Positions 54,997 to 63,519 of a DNA stretch of 64,000 nt are shown here, piece after piece. The stretch's first letter is position 1; the number at the start of each line of letters is the position of its first letter. The stretch is from Crocinitomicaceae bacterium (GTDB taxonomy: Bacteria; Bacteroidota; Bacteroidia; Flavobacteriales_D; Crocinitomicaceae): positions 1 through 64,000 of the forward strand of contig JAQVCM010000019.1 in NCBI GenBank assembly GCA_028689775.1, written 5' to 3'. The position numbers and the translations under genes are program-made. The notes beneath the pieces are model-generated. The model did not search any database and was not told the DNA's origin. It saw only the letters and a program-made list of their open reading frames with translations.

Positions 54997-55409
54997 TTTT
55001 CTATCTCTTTCAAATTATTGTTGACATTTTGCCACGTTAATCCGTTTACAACATCGTTTATTCCATTTTGATTTAAAATGGTCATCGCTTGCGCACTGCG
55101 ACCTCCACTTCTGCAAAACACAACAATGTTTCCTTTGTCTTTGAATTGCGAAAGCTGACTTTCAACTTGATCCAGCGGAATGTTAATTGCACCCGGAACA
55201 CTTCCAGCTGCAAATTCAGCAGGAGTTCGAACGTCTACTAAGAAAGCCCCTTCGGAAAGGGCTTTTTTTAGCGGTGTTATATTTTCTGTTTGCAATGTTT
55301 GATTTGTACCAGATGTTTCAACCGATTGAGCAGAACAACTAGAAAACAAACCAGCTGAAGCGATAAAACTTACGATTGCAATTCTTAATTTAAAACTTTG
55401 CTTTGGCAT
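54993..55409 (-). CDS. Rhodanese-domain lipoprotein
   Basis: The 138-residue protein has a lipoprotein-like signal (FIASAGLFSSC, Cys25) and one rhodanese domain: GAFLVDVRTPAEFAAGSVPGAINIPL and the active-site loop VFCRSGGRSAQAM with Cys99. The CRSGGR loop is that of sulfurtransferases with thiosulfate or persulfide donors. It faces the periplasm if lipidated. Its 5' end overlaps the 3' end of the CstB-like gene by 25 bases and its 3' end overlaps the HMA gene. Confidence 0.9.
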   Translation of the reverse strand: MPKQSFKLRIAIVSFIASAGLFSSCSAQSVETSGTNQTLQTENITPLKKALSEGAFLVDVRTPAEFAAGSVPGAINIPLDQVESQLSQFKDKGNIVVFCRSGGRSAQAMTILNQNGINDVVNGLTWQNVNNNLKEIEK

Positions 55410-56821
55410 ACAAAATTAGTTTTAGGTACATCCGTTTTAGCGATTGCGTTGAATCCGCCATCAACTTCTGTAAAGTTTCTATATCCTCTTGCTTGCAAGA
55501 TACTTGCAGCGATCATACTTCTGTATCCACCAGCACAATGTAAGTAAAAGTGTTCTTCCGGATTGATGTCTTTAATCCAGTCGTTGATGTAAGACAATGG
55601 TTTGCTAAATGCTTCTTCAATGTGTTCCGCTTCGTATTCACTTTCTTTGCGAATGTCAATTACCAAATCTCCTTTTTCAGTTGCTTTTTCATCGGTAACG
55701 ATTTTCACATCTTTCGCAAATTGTTCTGGAGTGATTCGTTTTACTGTATCTACTTCCATACCAGCAGCTTTCCAAGCATCAAATCCACCTTCTAAGTATC
55801 CCAAGAGGTTGTCGAAACCAACGCGACTCAAACGAGTTACCGTTTCTTCTTCCATTCCATTATCAGTAACCAAGATAATGGCTTGATTTACATCGCCAAT
55901 CAAAGCACCAACCCAAGGAGCGAAATCTCCTTTGATACCGATGTTGATGGATTGTGGAATAAATCCGTTTGTGAAATCTTTATCAGAACGCGTATCTAAG
56001 ATCAATGCATCTGTAGCTTCTACAATTGCTTCTAATTCTTGCGCTTTTACTGCTTTCATTCCTTGATCCAATACTTTTTCGAAGCTTGTGTAGCCTTTTT
56101 TGTTCATCGCTACGTTCATTCCGAAATAAGCTGGCGGAGGAAGTAAACCATCTGTAACCGCTGCAACAAATGCTTCTTTGTTTGGCTGATTCAAGGCATA
56201 GTTCATTTTCTTTTGGTTCCCCAAGGTATCAACCGTTTCTTTCATCATGTTTTTTCCACAAGCTGAACCTGCACCGTGTGCTGGATAAACCGTTAAAGTG
56301 TCTGGAAGCGGCATGATTTTATTCATCAAGCTCTCGTATAACATTCCAGCCAATTCTTCTTGCGTCATGCTTGCCGCTTTTTGCGCTAAATCAGGACGAC
56401 CAACGTCACCTAAAAACAATGTATCTCCACTGAATAAATCAGTTTCATTTCCATTTTCGTCAATCAACAAATAGCAAGAACTTTCCATGGTATGACCAGG
56501 AGTGTGCAAAACTTTGATTTTTACATTCCCCAATTCGAAAATTTGGTTGTCTTCTGCAATGATTGCTTCAAACTCTGGACTTGCTGTTGGTCCGTAAATA
56601 ATTGGAGCGCCTGTTTTCTTACTTAAATCGATGTGTCCACTCACGAAATCTGCGTGGAAGTGCGTTTCAAAAATATATTTCAATTTCACACCGTCTTTTT
56701 CCAAACGATCCATGTATGGCTGTGTTTCACGAAGTGGATCAATAATCGCTGCTTCTCCGTTTGAAGTGATGTAATAAGCTCCTTGAGCTAAGCAACCTGT
56801 GTAGATTTGTTCTATTTTCAT
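55385..56821 (-). CDS. CstB-like persulfide dioxygenase - pseudorhodanese - rhodanese fusion
   Basis: The 478 residues hold three domains. The first (about 1-250) is an ETHE1-type MBL dioxygenase with ETHFHADFVSGH: His54, His56, Asp58, with Phe59 in the position of the usual second His. The second (about 265-355) is a rhodanese fold without a catalytic Cys (LVTDNGMEEE in the loop). The third (about 375-470) has an intact Cys in LHCAGGYRSM. This is the domain order of staphylococcal CstB, which oxidises persulfides to thiosulfate. A cytoplasmic enzyme here would produce thiosulfate for the YeeE-type transporter or for export; that link is inferred. Confidence 0.92.
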   Translation of the reverse strand: MKIEQIYTGCLAQGAYYITSNGEAAIIDPLRETQPYMDRLEKDGVKLKYIFETHFHADFVSGHIDLSKKTGAPIIYGPTASPEFEAIIAEDNQIFELGNVKIKVLHTPGHTMESSCYLLIDENGNETDLFSGDTLFLGDVGRPDLAQKAASMTQEELAGMLYESLMNKIMPLPDTLTVYPAHGAGSACGKNMMKETVDTLGNQKKMNYALNQPNKEAFVAAVTDGLLPPPAYFGMNVAMNKKGYTSFEKVLDQGMKAVKAQELEAIVEATDALILDTRSDKDFTNGFIPQSINIGIKGDFAPWVGALIGDVNQAIILVTDNGMEEETVTRLSRVGFDNLLGYLEGGFDAWKAAGMEVDTVKRITPEQFAKDVKIVTDEKATEKGDLVIDIRKESEYEAEHIEEAFSKPLSYINDWIKDINPEEHFYLHCAGGYRSMIAASILQARGYRNFTEVDGGFNAIAKTDVPKTNFVCQSKVLN

Positions 56822-56869
56822 TGTTCTGTGTTTTTGATGTTATCTGAATAATTTAATGTTTTATGTTGA

Positions 56870-57529
56870 TTAAAGCGACTTTTTAGCCAAGTACCAATCA
56901 ATAATTTCTAATTCTTTGTCTGCTTTTCTTTCAGCCAAACCTTCAATTGTTTTAGGAGCTCCGACAATTACTTTATCACCTGGTTGCCAGTTTAATGGCA
57001 TTGCTACCTTGTGTTCGTCTGAGGTTTGCAAAGCAAGAATCGTTCGTTTGATTTCCTCCATATTTCTACCAACATTGAGTGGGTAATACATGATCAATCT
57101 AATTTTTCCTTCTGGATCGATGATGAAAACGGCTCGAACTGCTGCTGTTTCGCTTTCACCTGGTTGTAGCATTCCGTATAATTTGGCAACTTTCATGTCA
57201 ATGTCCGCGATGATCGGGAAATCAAATAAAACGCCTGTTTTTTCCTGAACTGCGTTTACCCAAGCAATGTGGGCGTGAATAGAGTCGATACTCAATCCCA
57301 TTAATTTTGTATTGTGATTTGCAAAAAACGCATGATCATTAGCAAAACCACTTAATTCTGTTGTACATACAGGCGTGAAGTCAGCTGGGTGAGAAAAAAG
57401 AATAACCCAACTCCCTTTGTTGTATTCTGAAAAATTTAAATTTCCTGTCGTTGTTACTGCATTAAAATCTGGAGCCATGTCACCAATTCTCGGCATCATG
57501 TTGATTACTTCGTGTGTTTGATTTTCCAT
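56870..57529 (-). CDS. 1-Cys peroxiredoxin (Prx6-like)
   Basis: A 219-residue peroxiredoxin of the AhpC-TSA/1-Cys type: ILFSHPADFTPVCTTELSGF with the peroxidatic Cys55 and a C-terminal 1-cysPrx domain with MPLNWQPGDKVIVGAP. It probably reduces hydroperoxides and, in this locus, may reduce sulfur-derived peroxides or persulfides. Its promoter region carries the 21-bp motif shared with the TSUP gene. It lies 48 bases before the CstB-like start and is probably the first gene of that operon. Confidence 0.93.
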   Translation of the reverse strand: MENQTHEVINMMPRIGDMAPDFNAVTTTGNLNFSEYNKGSWVILFSHPADFTPVCTTELSGFANDHAFFANHNTKLMGLSIDSIHAHIAWVNAVQEKTGVLFDFPIIADIDMKVAKLYGMLQPGESETAAVRAVFIIDPEGKIRLIMYYPLNVGRNMEEIKRTILALQTSDEHKVAMPLNWQPGDKVIVGAPKTIEGLAERKADKELEIIDWYLAKKSL

Positions 57530-57566
57530 ATCTATCTATTTTAATATTATTTACTTTTCTTGATTA

Positions 57567-57574
57567 CAAATATC
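57567..57574 (-). promoter_or_regulatory. Putative -7 box of the peroxiredoxin operon
   Basis: On the minus strand GATATTTG differs from TAnnTTTG only at the first base. It starts 38 bases before the ATG, and its distance to the shared 21-bp motif (18 bases between) equals that of the TSUP gene. Confidence 0.4.
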
Positions 57575-57592
57575 TGAATTTTAAATCGCTCA

Positions 57593-57613
57593 TACAGCCA
57601 CTTTGGTTACATA
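57593..57613 (-). promoter_or_regulatory. Shared 21-bp operator-like motif, peroxiredoxin copy
   Basis: The plus strand carries ACTTTGGTTACATA preceded by TACAGCC. It matches 58477-58497 at 19 of 21 positions, the differences being CC for TT. It lies 64 bases before the ATG and 18 bases upstream of the -7 box, so its centre is about 41 bases before the likely transcription start, the position of class II activators. Confidence 0.6.
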
Positions 57614-57634
57614 GCACCATAAATTTACGAAATA

Positions 57635-58429
57635 TTACAAGAAGATTTCCTTGATGATGATGTAAATTCCCATAACTAAAACGAACCATCCAAAAGCTGG
57701 CTTTAATTTGTCACCGTCCACTTTCTTTGATAAGGCGATACCGATAAAAATACCTCCGATTGCAAATGCGGTGATTTTGAACAAGAAAGTCCAGTCGATC
57801 AGCGTTGCACTGCTTTCTCCGAAGAATCCGATCAAGGATTTTGCAGCGATGATAACTAAAGAAGTTCCAACCGCTTCTTTCATCGGCAATTTACTCAAGA
57901 TAACCAATGCTGGGATAATTAAAAATCCTCCACCTGCGCCAACGAGTCCGGTTAAGACGCCAACTACTGAACCTTCAAGTAAGATTAGCGGATAATTGAA
58001 TTTTTGCTCTTGAACAATTTCTTCGGTTACTTTTTTCTTCTTCTTAATCATGCTGTAGGATGCGAAAACCATCAGCACGGCAAATAGAAGCATTAGCAAG
58101 ATACTATTTGTTACCACAAAATCACCTACAGTGAAAACTTCCGCAGGAATTGCTGGTACAAGATAAGCTCTTGTTAAGAAGACAGCGATGATGGATGGAA
58201 TTCCAAAAACGATTGCTGTTTTAACATTTACCAAACCTTTTCTAAAATAAGAAACCGATCCAACAACACTTGTTGCACCAACGATGAATAAGGAATAAGC
58301 AGTTGCTAATATCGGATCGATGTAAAAAAGATAAACTAAAACGGGTACTGTTAAAATACTTCCGCCACCACCAATCAATCCAAGTGTGATTCCGATAAAA
58401 ATTGCTGCAAAAAAACCGATAAATTCCAT
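57635..58429 (-). CDS. TSUP/TauE family sulfite or organosulfur exporter
   Basis: A 264-residue inner-membrane protein with about eight helices in two halves. Each half has the TSUP signature: GLIGGGGSILTVPVLVYL and GVLTGLVGAGGGFLIIPALVIL. TSUP proteins export or import sulfite, thiosulfate or sulfonates. It is the first gene of the locus on the minus strand, with its own promoter and the 21-bp motif, and is separated from the peroxiredoxin gene by 105 bases. In staphylococci a TauE gene likewise sits beside cstB. Confidence 0.9.
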   Translation of the reverse strand: MEFIGFFAAIFIGITLGLIGGGGSILTVPVLVYLFYIDPILATAYSLFIVGATSVVGSVSYFRKGLVNVKTAIVFGIPSIIAVFLTRAYLVPAIPAEVFTVGDFVVTNSILLMLLFAVLMVFASYSMIKKKKKVTEEIVQEQKFNYPLILLEGSVVGVLTGLVGAGGGFLIIPALVILSKLPMKEAVGTSLVIIAAKSLIGFFGESSATLIDWTFLFKITAFAIGGIFIGIALSKKVDGDKLKPAFGWFVLVMGIYIIIKEIFL

Positions 58430-58450
58430 GTCTTATTCTATTTGTCAGCG

Positions 58451-58458
58451 CAAAAGTA
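58451..58458 (-). promoter_or_regulatory. Putative -7 box of the TSUP gene
   Basis: On the minus strand TACTTTTG matches TAnnTTTG exactly. It lies 21 bases before the ATG at 58429, with the 21-bp motif 18 bases further upstream. Confidence 0.5.
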
Positions 58459-58476
58459 CTCAGAAGGAAATGTCTC

Positions 58477-58497
58477 TACAGTTACTTTGGTTACATA
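58477..58497 (-). promoter_or_regulatory. Shared 21-bp operator-like motif, TSUP copy
   Basis: The plus strand carries ACTTTGGTTACATA preceded by TACAGTT. Within it GTTAC occurs twice with a 9-base period. It is 19/21 identical to 57593-57613 and stands at the identical distance from its -7 box. No dyad symmetry is obvious. Confidence 0.6.
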
Positions 58498-58577
58498 AGC
58501 CTGTTTTCAATGGATTAAGCAATAATCTGACTTCTAAAATCGTCAGTAAGCGATACGCAATCGAATGATTTTGAATG

Positions 58578-59873
58578 CTATTCAAAGTAAACTTCTAATT
58601 CCTTCGCATCGATTCTAACTTTCAACCAATTTTTAATTTTGATTTTGTCTTTGGCATCCCATCTCGCATTGGAATTTATTACACTAATCCAGGCAATTCT
58701 CTTGCTCGTGTCAGAATAAATAGTCGCGTTTTGTAAGGTTGAAGATTTAATTTGAGGGTATTGCGCTTTCAATTCTCGATGCACTTGTTGGCTTAACGTT
58801 GAATTATCCACCAGACTATCGATTATTTTTTGCTGTGCATTGATTTGTTTTTCACTTTCTGAAAGGGCAATGGACAATTGATTTGATTTTTGGTCTATTT
58901 TATTGTTATCCGTAATGTACGAGAATCCTTGTTGAATGGTCAAAGTTGTTTTCTTGAGGTTGTATCGTGGCATTTTGCTACGCAGTTTCTCAATTTCAGC
59001 CTCTTCGATAATTTGACCGCCATAGGTTAGGGTAATTGAATTTTTTTTCGCGTCGATGGTTTTATTTAGTAAATAATCGTTGGGAAAAATAGCTTCAAAT
59101 TCAATGAATTGATTTGCATTTTGCTCAAATTTATTTTGTTGTACTAGATCATATCCGAAGTAAACACTTGGCAGAAAAGTTAAAAGAACAACCACCCAAA
59201 CAATTCTTTTTGCCCTGGTTTGATCTTCTTTTTTAGGTAAAATCTTATATCTAAATTTTAAAAAACGAACCGTGAGAATGGTAGCCAATGCAATAAAAAC
59301 CGTATTGATCAAATAGAGATAAAGTGCACCAAAAAAGAAAGGAAATTGCAAAGTTGCCAATCCATATCCAGCGGTACAAAGTGGCGGCATCAAAGCGGTT
59401 GCGATGGCGACTCCTGGTATTACATTTCCTTTGAGTTTACTGGTTGTCGCTAAAATTCCTGCAAGTCCACCAAACAAAGCAATCAACACATCGTAAATGT
59501 TAGGAGAAGTTCGTGCTAAAATTTCAGAGTGGGCTTCGTTGATGGGAGAAATCAAGAAGAATATGGTTGAGGTTGACAAACCCACTACAGCAGCAAAGAA
59601 ATAAGAGTAGAGTGATTTTTTCAACAAACTCAAGTCGTTGATCGCCATCCCAAATCCCATTCCCATAATCGGACCCATCAAGGGAGAAACCAACATGGCG
59701 CCAATGATTACGGCTGTTGAATTGACATTCAAACCCAAAGAAGCAATGAAGATGGCAAAGATTAAAATCCAAAGATTTGTTCCTCTAAAACTGATTCCTT
59801 TTTGGATGTTGTCTGTAACGGTTTCGAAATTTTCTTTTTCGTCTGCGATTCTAAAATTGTCTATAATGTTCAT
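58578..59873 (-). CDS. DUF389 family membrane protein (TIGR00341-like)
   Basis: The 431-residue protein has an N-terminal hydrophobic half with five or six helices: SFRGTNLWILIFAIFIASLGLNVNSTAVIIGAMLVSPLMGPIMGMGFG is the DUF389 signature, and ATALMPPLCTAGYGLA a second conserved turn. The C-terminal half (after about residue 250) is soluble, with a coiled coil (SEKQINAQQKIIDSLVDN). DUF389 proteins are widespread in bacteria without an assigned substrate. The gene is divergent from lon across 274 bases, and follows the TSUP gene with 148 bases between. Confidence 0.88.
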   Translation of the reverse strand: MNIIDNFRIADEKENFETVTDNIQKGISFRGTNLWILIFAIFIASLGLNVNSTAVIIGAMLVSPLMGPIMGMGFGMAINDLSLLKKSLYSYFFAAVVGLSTSTIFFLISPINEAHSEILARTSPNIYDVLIALFGGLAGILATTSKLKGNVIPGVAIATALMPPLCTAGYGLATLQFPFFFGALYLYLINTVFIALATILTVRFLKFRYKILPKKEDQTRAKRIVWVVVLLTFLPSVYFGYDLVQQNKFEQNANQFIEFEAIFPNDYLLNKTIDAKKNSITLTYGGQIIEEAEIEKLRSKMPRYNLKKTTLTIQQGFSYITDNNKIDQKSNQLSIALSESEKQINAQQKIIDSLVDNSTLSQQVHRELKAQYPQIKSSTLQNATIYSDTSKRIAWISVINSNARWDAKDKIKIKNWLKVRIDAKELEVYFE

Positions 59874-60147
59874 CTACTGATTTTGAATTAATGTTTTTTC
59901 ATTTCGAAGATAGTATTATTTTTGAAAAAAACTGAAATCAGCATGGATTGACCAAAATAGTGGAGTCTTATTTTTTGGAAAGATTTAAGAATTTAAAACT
60001 GACAATTCGTCTCGTTTCAACGAAAATGATTGACATGGCACAATCCTTGAAATTTCTCATTTAAGATTTAAAATTGGCTTGATTCGATTCAAATTGAGCT
60101 TTCAAATATAGATTTACTGACAAACTGACAAATAGAAGATATAAAAA
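59874..60147. other. Intergenic region between DUF389 and lon
   Basis: This divergent region should hold promoters for both genes. It is A+T-rich; the best match near lon is TAGATTTA at about 60110, one base off the -7 consensus, without a good -33 partner. No heat-shock-type inverted repeat was seen. Confidence 0.3.
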
Positions 60148-62595
60148 ATGAGCGATTTAAAAGACGACGCATTAGATTTCATAGAAACATCATCAGACCA
60201 TGAAATAGATTACATTCCATTGATTTCTCAAGAAGACGCGATGGCAATGGACAAACAAGAATTTGGCGAAGAATTACCCATTTTAGCACTTCGTAACAAT
60301 GTATTATTCCCAGGTGTAGTTATTCCAATCACGGTTGGAAGAGATACATCCATCAAATTGATTCAAGCGGCGAACAAAGGAAATAAGATTATTGGAGTCG
60401 TTTCGCAAATGGATCAAGACGAAGAAAATCCAAATTTTGTGGATTTACATAAAGTGGGAACGGTTGCACAAATCATTCGTTTGTTGAGAATGCCAGATGG
60501 CAGCACAACTGCGATTATCCAAGGAAAAAGAAAATTCAAAATCGATACGCCACTTCAAACTTTACCGTACATGAAAGCGAAGGTGAAGTATTTGAAGGAG
60601 AAGAATGTAAACGTCAAATCATCCGAAATGGAGGTGATGTTTAAATCCGTTAAGGAACAAGCTTTACACATCATTCAGGAAAGTCCAAACATTCCTTCAG
60701 AAGCTTCTTTTGCGATTGGAAACATCGATAGTCCAAGTTTTTTAGTGAACTTTATTTCTTCGAATATGAATGCAGATGTTGCAAAGAAACAAGAAGTTTT
60801 AGAGCAATTGGACTTGAAGAAAAGAACCTACATGGTTTTAGAACATTTGACTTTAGAGTCTCAAGTTTTGGAAATGAGAAATCAGATTCAATCGAAGGTT
60901 CGTAAGGAAATGGATAAGCAACAACGTGATTATTACCTGACGCAACAAATCAGAACGATCCAGGAAGAAATGGGTGATAATCCGCAAGAGCAAGATGTAA
61001 TTGATATGAAAGCTCGTGCTGAGAAGAAAAAATGGAATGCGCGTGTTTCAAAAATATTTGACAAAGAATTAAGTAAGTTTCAACGCATGAATCCGCAAGG
61101 AGCAGAATATACCGTGCAGTTGAATTACTTGGAAATGATGCTCGATCTTCCTTGGGACGAATATACCTTGGATAAACTAGACTTAAAACGTGCTGCGAAA
61201 ATTTTGGATCGCGACCATTTTGGTTTGGAAGACGTGAAGAAAAGAATTTTGGAATACTTGGCAGTTTTAAAGCTGAAAGGAGATATGAAATCCCCAATTC
61301 TTTGTTTTTACGGACCTCCAGGAGTTGGAAAAACATCTTTGGGTAAATCCATTGCAGATGCGTTGGGAAGAAAGTACGTTCGGATGTCTTTAGGTGGCGT
61401 TCACGATGAATCTGAGATTCGTGGTCACCGTAAAACATACATCGGTGCGATGCCAGGACGTATTATTCAAAACTTGAAAAAAGCTGAAACTGCAAATCCG
61501 GTATTTGTATTGGATGAGATTGATAAATTAGGGAAAAGTAATCACGGAGATCCGTCTTCAGCTTTACTTGAAGTAATGGACCCAGAGCAAAATAGCGAAT
61601 TTTACGACAATTACATTGAGACAGAATTTGATTTATCTCGTGTGATGTTTATCGCTACAGCCAATTCTCTATCTACCATTCAAGGACCTTTGAGAGACCG
61701 AATGGAAATCATTGAAGTGAATGGATATACGATTGAAGAAAAGGTAGAAATTGCGAAAAGTCACTTGATTCCAAAACAATTGGAAGAACACGGAATTACG
61801 AAGAAACAATTTCAAATGGACAAGAAAACGACTAAAAAAGTGGTTGAAGAATATACCAGTGAATCTGGAGTTCGTGGCTTGAATAAAACCATTGCGAAAT
61901 TAGTGCGAAATCGCGCCAGACAAATCGCAATGGAAGAAGAGTTTGTGGCGAAATTGGATATTTCTGAATTGACAACGATTTTAGGACCTGGTTATTCTAG
62001 ATCAAAATACGTCAATAATGACGTAGCTGGTGTAGTTACAGGATTGGCTTGGACAAGTGTTGGTGGCGATATTCTGTTTATTGAATCTTCGATCACACAA
62101 GGAAAAGGGAAACTAACTTTGACGGGAAATTTGGGGGATGTGATGAAGGAATCCGCAGTAATTGCATTGGAATTTTTGAAAGCACACAGTTCTTGGATCG
62201 GTTTGGAACAAAGTGTTTTTGATAGATACAATGTGCACATTCACGTTCCAGAAGGAGCAACTCCAAAAGATGGACCAAGTGCAGGAATCACAATGTTGAG
62301 TTCCATTGCGTCTGTGTTCACACAACGAAAAATCAAGAAAAATTTAGCGATGACCGGTGAAATTACCTTACGAGGAGAAGTTTTACCAGTTGGAGGAATA
62401 AAAGAAAAAGTATTGGCTGCTCGTAGAGCTTCGATCAAAGAAATTATTCTTTGCGAGAAGAACCGAAAAGACATTGAAGAGATCAAAGAGAGCTACTTAA
62501 CTGGACTAACTTTCCATTATGTAAAAACAATGAAAGAAGTTCTAGAAATTGCATTGACTGATGAAAAAGTAGTTGATGCGATTGATGTAGTTTAA
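60148..62595 (+). CDS. lon: ATP-dependent protease Lon
   Basis: Lon degrades damaged and short-lived proteins in the cytoplasm. The 815 residues show the N-terminal substrate domain (ILALRNNVLFPGVVIPITVGR), a coiled middle, Walker A GPPGVGKTS at 389-397, Walker B VFVLDEIDKL, and the protease domain with Ser711 in DGPSAGIT and Lys752 in GGIKEKVLAARRA. All regions of LonA are intact. A REP-like hairpin lies 12 bases after the stop, and pcm follows on the same strand. Confidence 0.97.
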   Translation: MSDLKDDALDFIETSSDHEIDYIPLISQEDAMAMDKQEFGEELPILALRNNVLFPGVVIPITVGRDTSIKLIQAANKGNKIIGVVSQMDQDEENPNFVDLHKVGTVAQIIRLLRMPDGSTTAIIQGKRKFKIDTPLQTLPYMKAKVKYLKEKNVNVKSSEMEVMFKSVKEQALHIIQESPNIPSEASFAIGNIDSPSFLVNFISSNMNADVAKKQEVLEQLDLKKRTYMVLEHLTLESQVLEMRNQIQSKVRKEMDKQQRDYYLTQQIRTIQEEMGDNPQEQDVIDMKARAEKKKWNARVSKIFDKELSKFQRMNPQGAEYTVQLNYLEMMLDLPWDEYTLDKLDLKRAAKILDRDHFGLEDVKKRILEYLAVLKLKGDMKSPILCFYGPPGVGKTSLGKSIADALGRKYVRMSLGGVHDESEIRGHRKTYIGAMPGRIIQNLKKAETANPVFVLDEIDKLGKSNHGDPSSALLEVMDPEQNSEFYDNYIETEFDLSRVMFIATANSLSTIQGPLRDRMEIIEVNGYTIEEKVEIAKSHLIPKQLEEHGITKKQFQMDKKTTKKVVEEYTSESGVRGLNKTIAKLVRNRARQIAMEEEFVAKLDISELTTILGPGYSRSKYVNNDVAGVVTGLAWTSVGGDILFIESSITQGKGKLTLTGNLGDVMKESAVIALEFLKAHSSWIGLEQSVFDRYNVHIHVPEGATPKDGPSAGITMLSSIASVFTQRKIKKNLAMTGEITLRGEVLPVGGIKEKVLAARRASIKEIILCEKNRKDIEEIKESYLTGLTFHYVKTMKEVLEIALTDEKVVDAIDVV

Positions 62596-62607
62596 TTTTC
62601 TATTTTT

Positions 62608-62639
62608 GTAGAAACGTCCTTGATTGAGGGCGTTTCTAC
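62608..62639 (+). repeat. REP-like hairpin after lon, possible terminator
   Basis: GTAGAAACGTCCT and AGGGCGTTTCTAC pair as 13 bp with one T-G wobble around a 6-base loop. It lies between lon and pcm. The GTAGA...TCTAC ends are shared with 34731-34766 and 52448-52481. No T tract follows, so termination would be weak. Confidence 0.65.
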
Positions 62640-62663
62640 CTAAAATATGGCTTCAGATTTATA

Positions 62664-63308
62664 ATGCGAGATACATTTAAACACAAAGGACTTCGAAAAC
62701 AATTGATCGGAGAGTTGAGAGACAAAGGAATTCAGGACGAACGAATTTTGGACGCTTTTAATGCGATCCCGAGACACTTTTTCTTGGATTTAGTTTTCGA
62801 ACAACAAGCTTACAGCAACATGCCGTTTCAAATTGGTGCTGGACAAACTATTTCTCATCCGTATACCGTTGCTTTTCAAACAGAATTGTTGAATTTGCAA
62901 AAAGGAGATAAAGTGTTGGAGATCGGTACCGGTTCTGCTTTTCAAACGTGTATTCTTTGTCAAATGGGAGCGAAGGTATTTAGTATTGAACGTCAGAAAG
63001 AATTGTTTGACAAAGCTAAAATCATCATCCGCCATTTTAATTTCAGTCCCAAATTGTTTTTTGGAGATGGATACAAAGGTCATCCGAGTTTTGCACCATA
63101 CGATAAAATCTTAATTACCTGCGGAGCGCCCTTCGTTCCAGAAGCATTGTTGCATCAATTAAAAGTTGGAGGAGTTTTAGTCATTCCATTAGGCGGTGGA
63201 GCAATTCAAGAAATGCAGCGCATCACGAAATTATCGGAAACAGAATTCACGACTGAGAATTTCGGAGATTTTAGTTTCGTGCCCATGTTACAGGATAAGA
63301 ATCAGTAG
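62664..63308 (+). CDS. pcm: Protein-L-isoaspartate O-methyltransferase
   Basis: PCM repairs isoaspartyl residues in aged proteins using SAM. The 214 residues show the family's VFEQQAYSNMPFQIGAGQTISHPYTVAFQTELL block, motif I VLEIGTGSAFQTCIL, and FGDGYKGHPSFAPYDKILITCGA, ending in GGVLVIPLGGG. It lies downstream of lon, which fits a joint protein-quality role. The ATG at 62664 is 68 bases after the lon stop. Confidence 0.94.
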   Translation: MRDTFKHKGLRKQLIGELRDKGIQDERILDAFNAIPRHFFLDLVFEQQAYSNMPFQIGAGQTISHPYTVAFQTELLNLQKGDKVLEIGTGSAFQTCILCQMGAKVFSIERQKELFDKAKIIIRHFNFSPKLFFGDGYKGHPSFAPYDKILITCGAPFVPEALLHQLKVGGVLVIPLGGGAIQEMQRITKLSETEFTTENFGDFSFVPMLQDKNQ

Positions 63309-63519
63309 TCTCGGCTTCGCTCAGTTACGTATTAGGTAGTTAGAGTGTATTCCTCCAAAAGGGGAAATATATTTTCTCTAAAGGTTTAATTTTTTTTTCA
63401 ATGGAAATCTACCTTCCCTCTTTGACTTGCGCAGCATGCAAGTAAGTTAACAGCGTTCCGATCAGTATTGGAAGAGGATTTATGATTAAATTTTAGCGGT
63501 AAAAAAATGAATGTGAGAT
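63309..63519. other. Intergenic region between convergent pcm and ATPase gene
   Basis: No gene, promoter box or strong hairpin was found in these 211 bases. A T-rich tract lies around 63390-63400. Confidence 0.35.

Noticed and set aside
55243-55268. Terminator-like hairpin AAAGCCC...GGGCTTT followed by T residues
   Set aside because: On the plus strand it has terminator form, but it lies inside the rhodanese coding sequence on the other strand and has no plus-strand gene to terminate. Coding constraint on KKALSEGAF explains it equally well.
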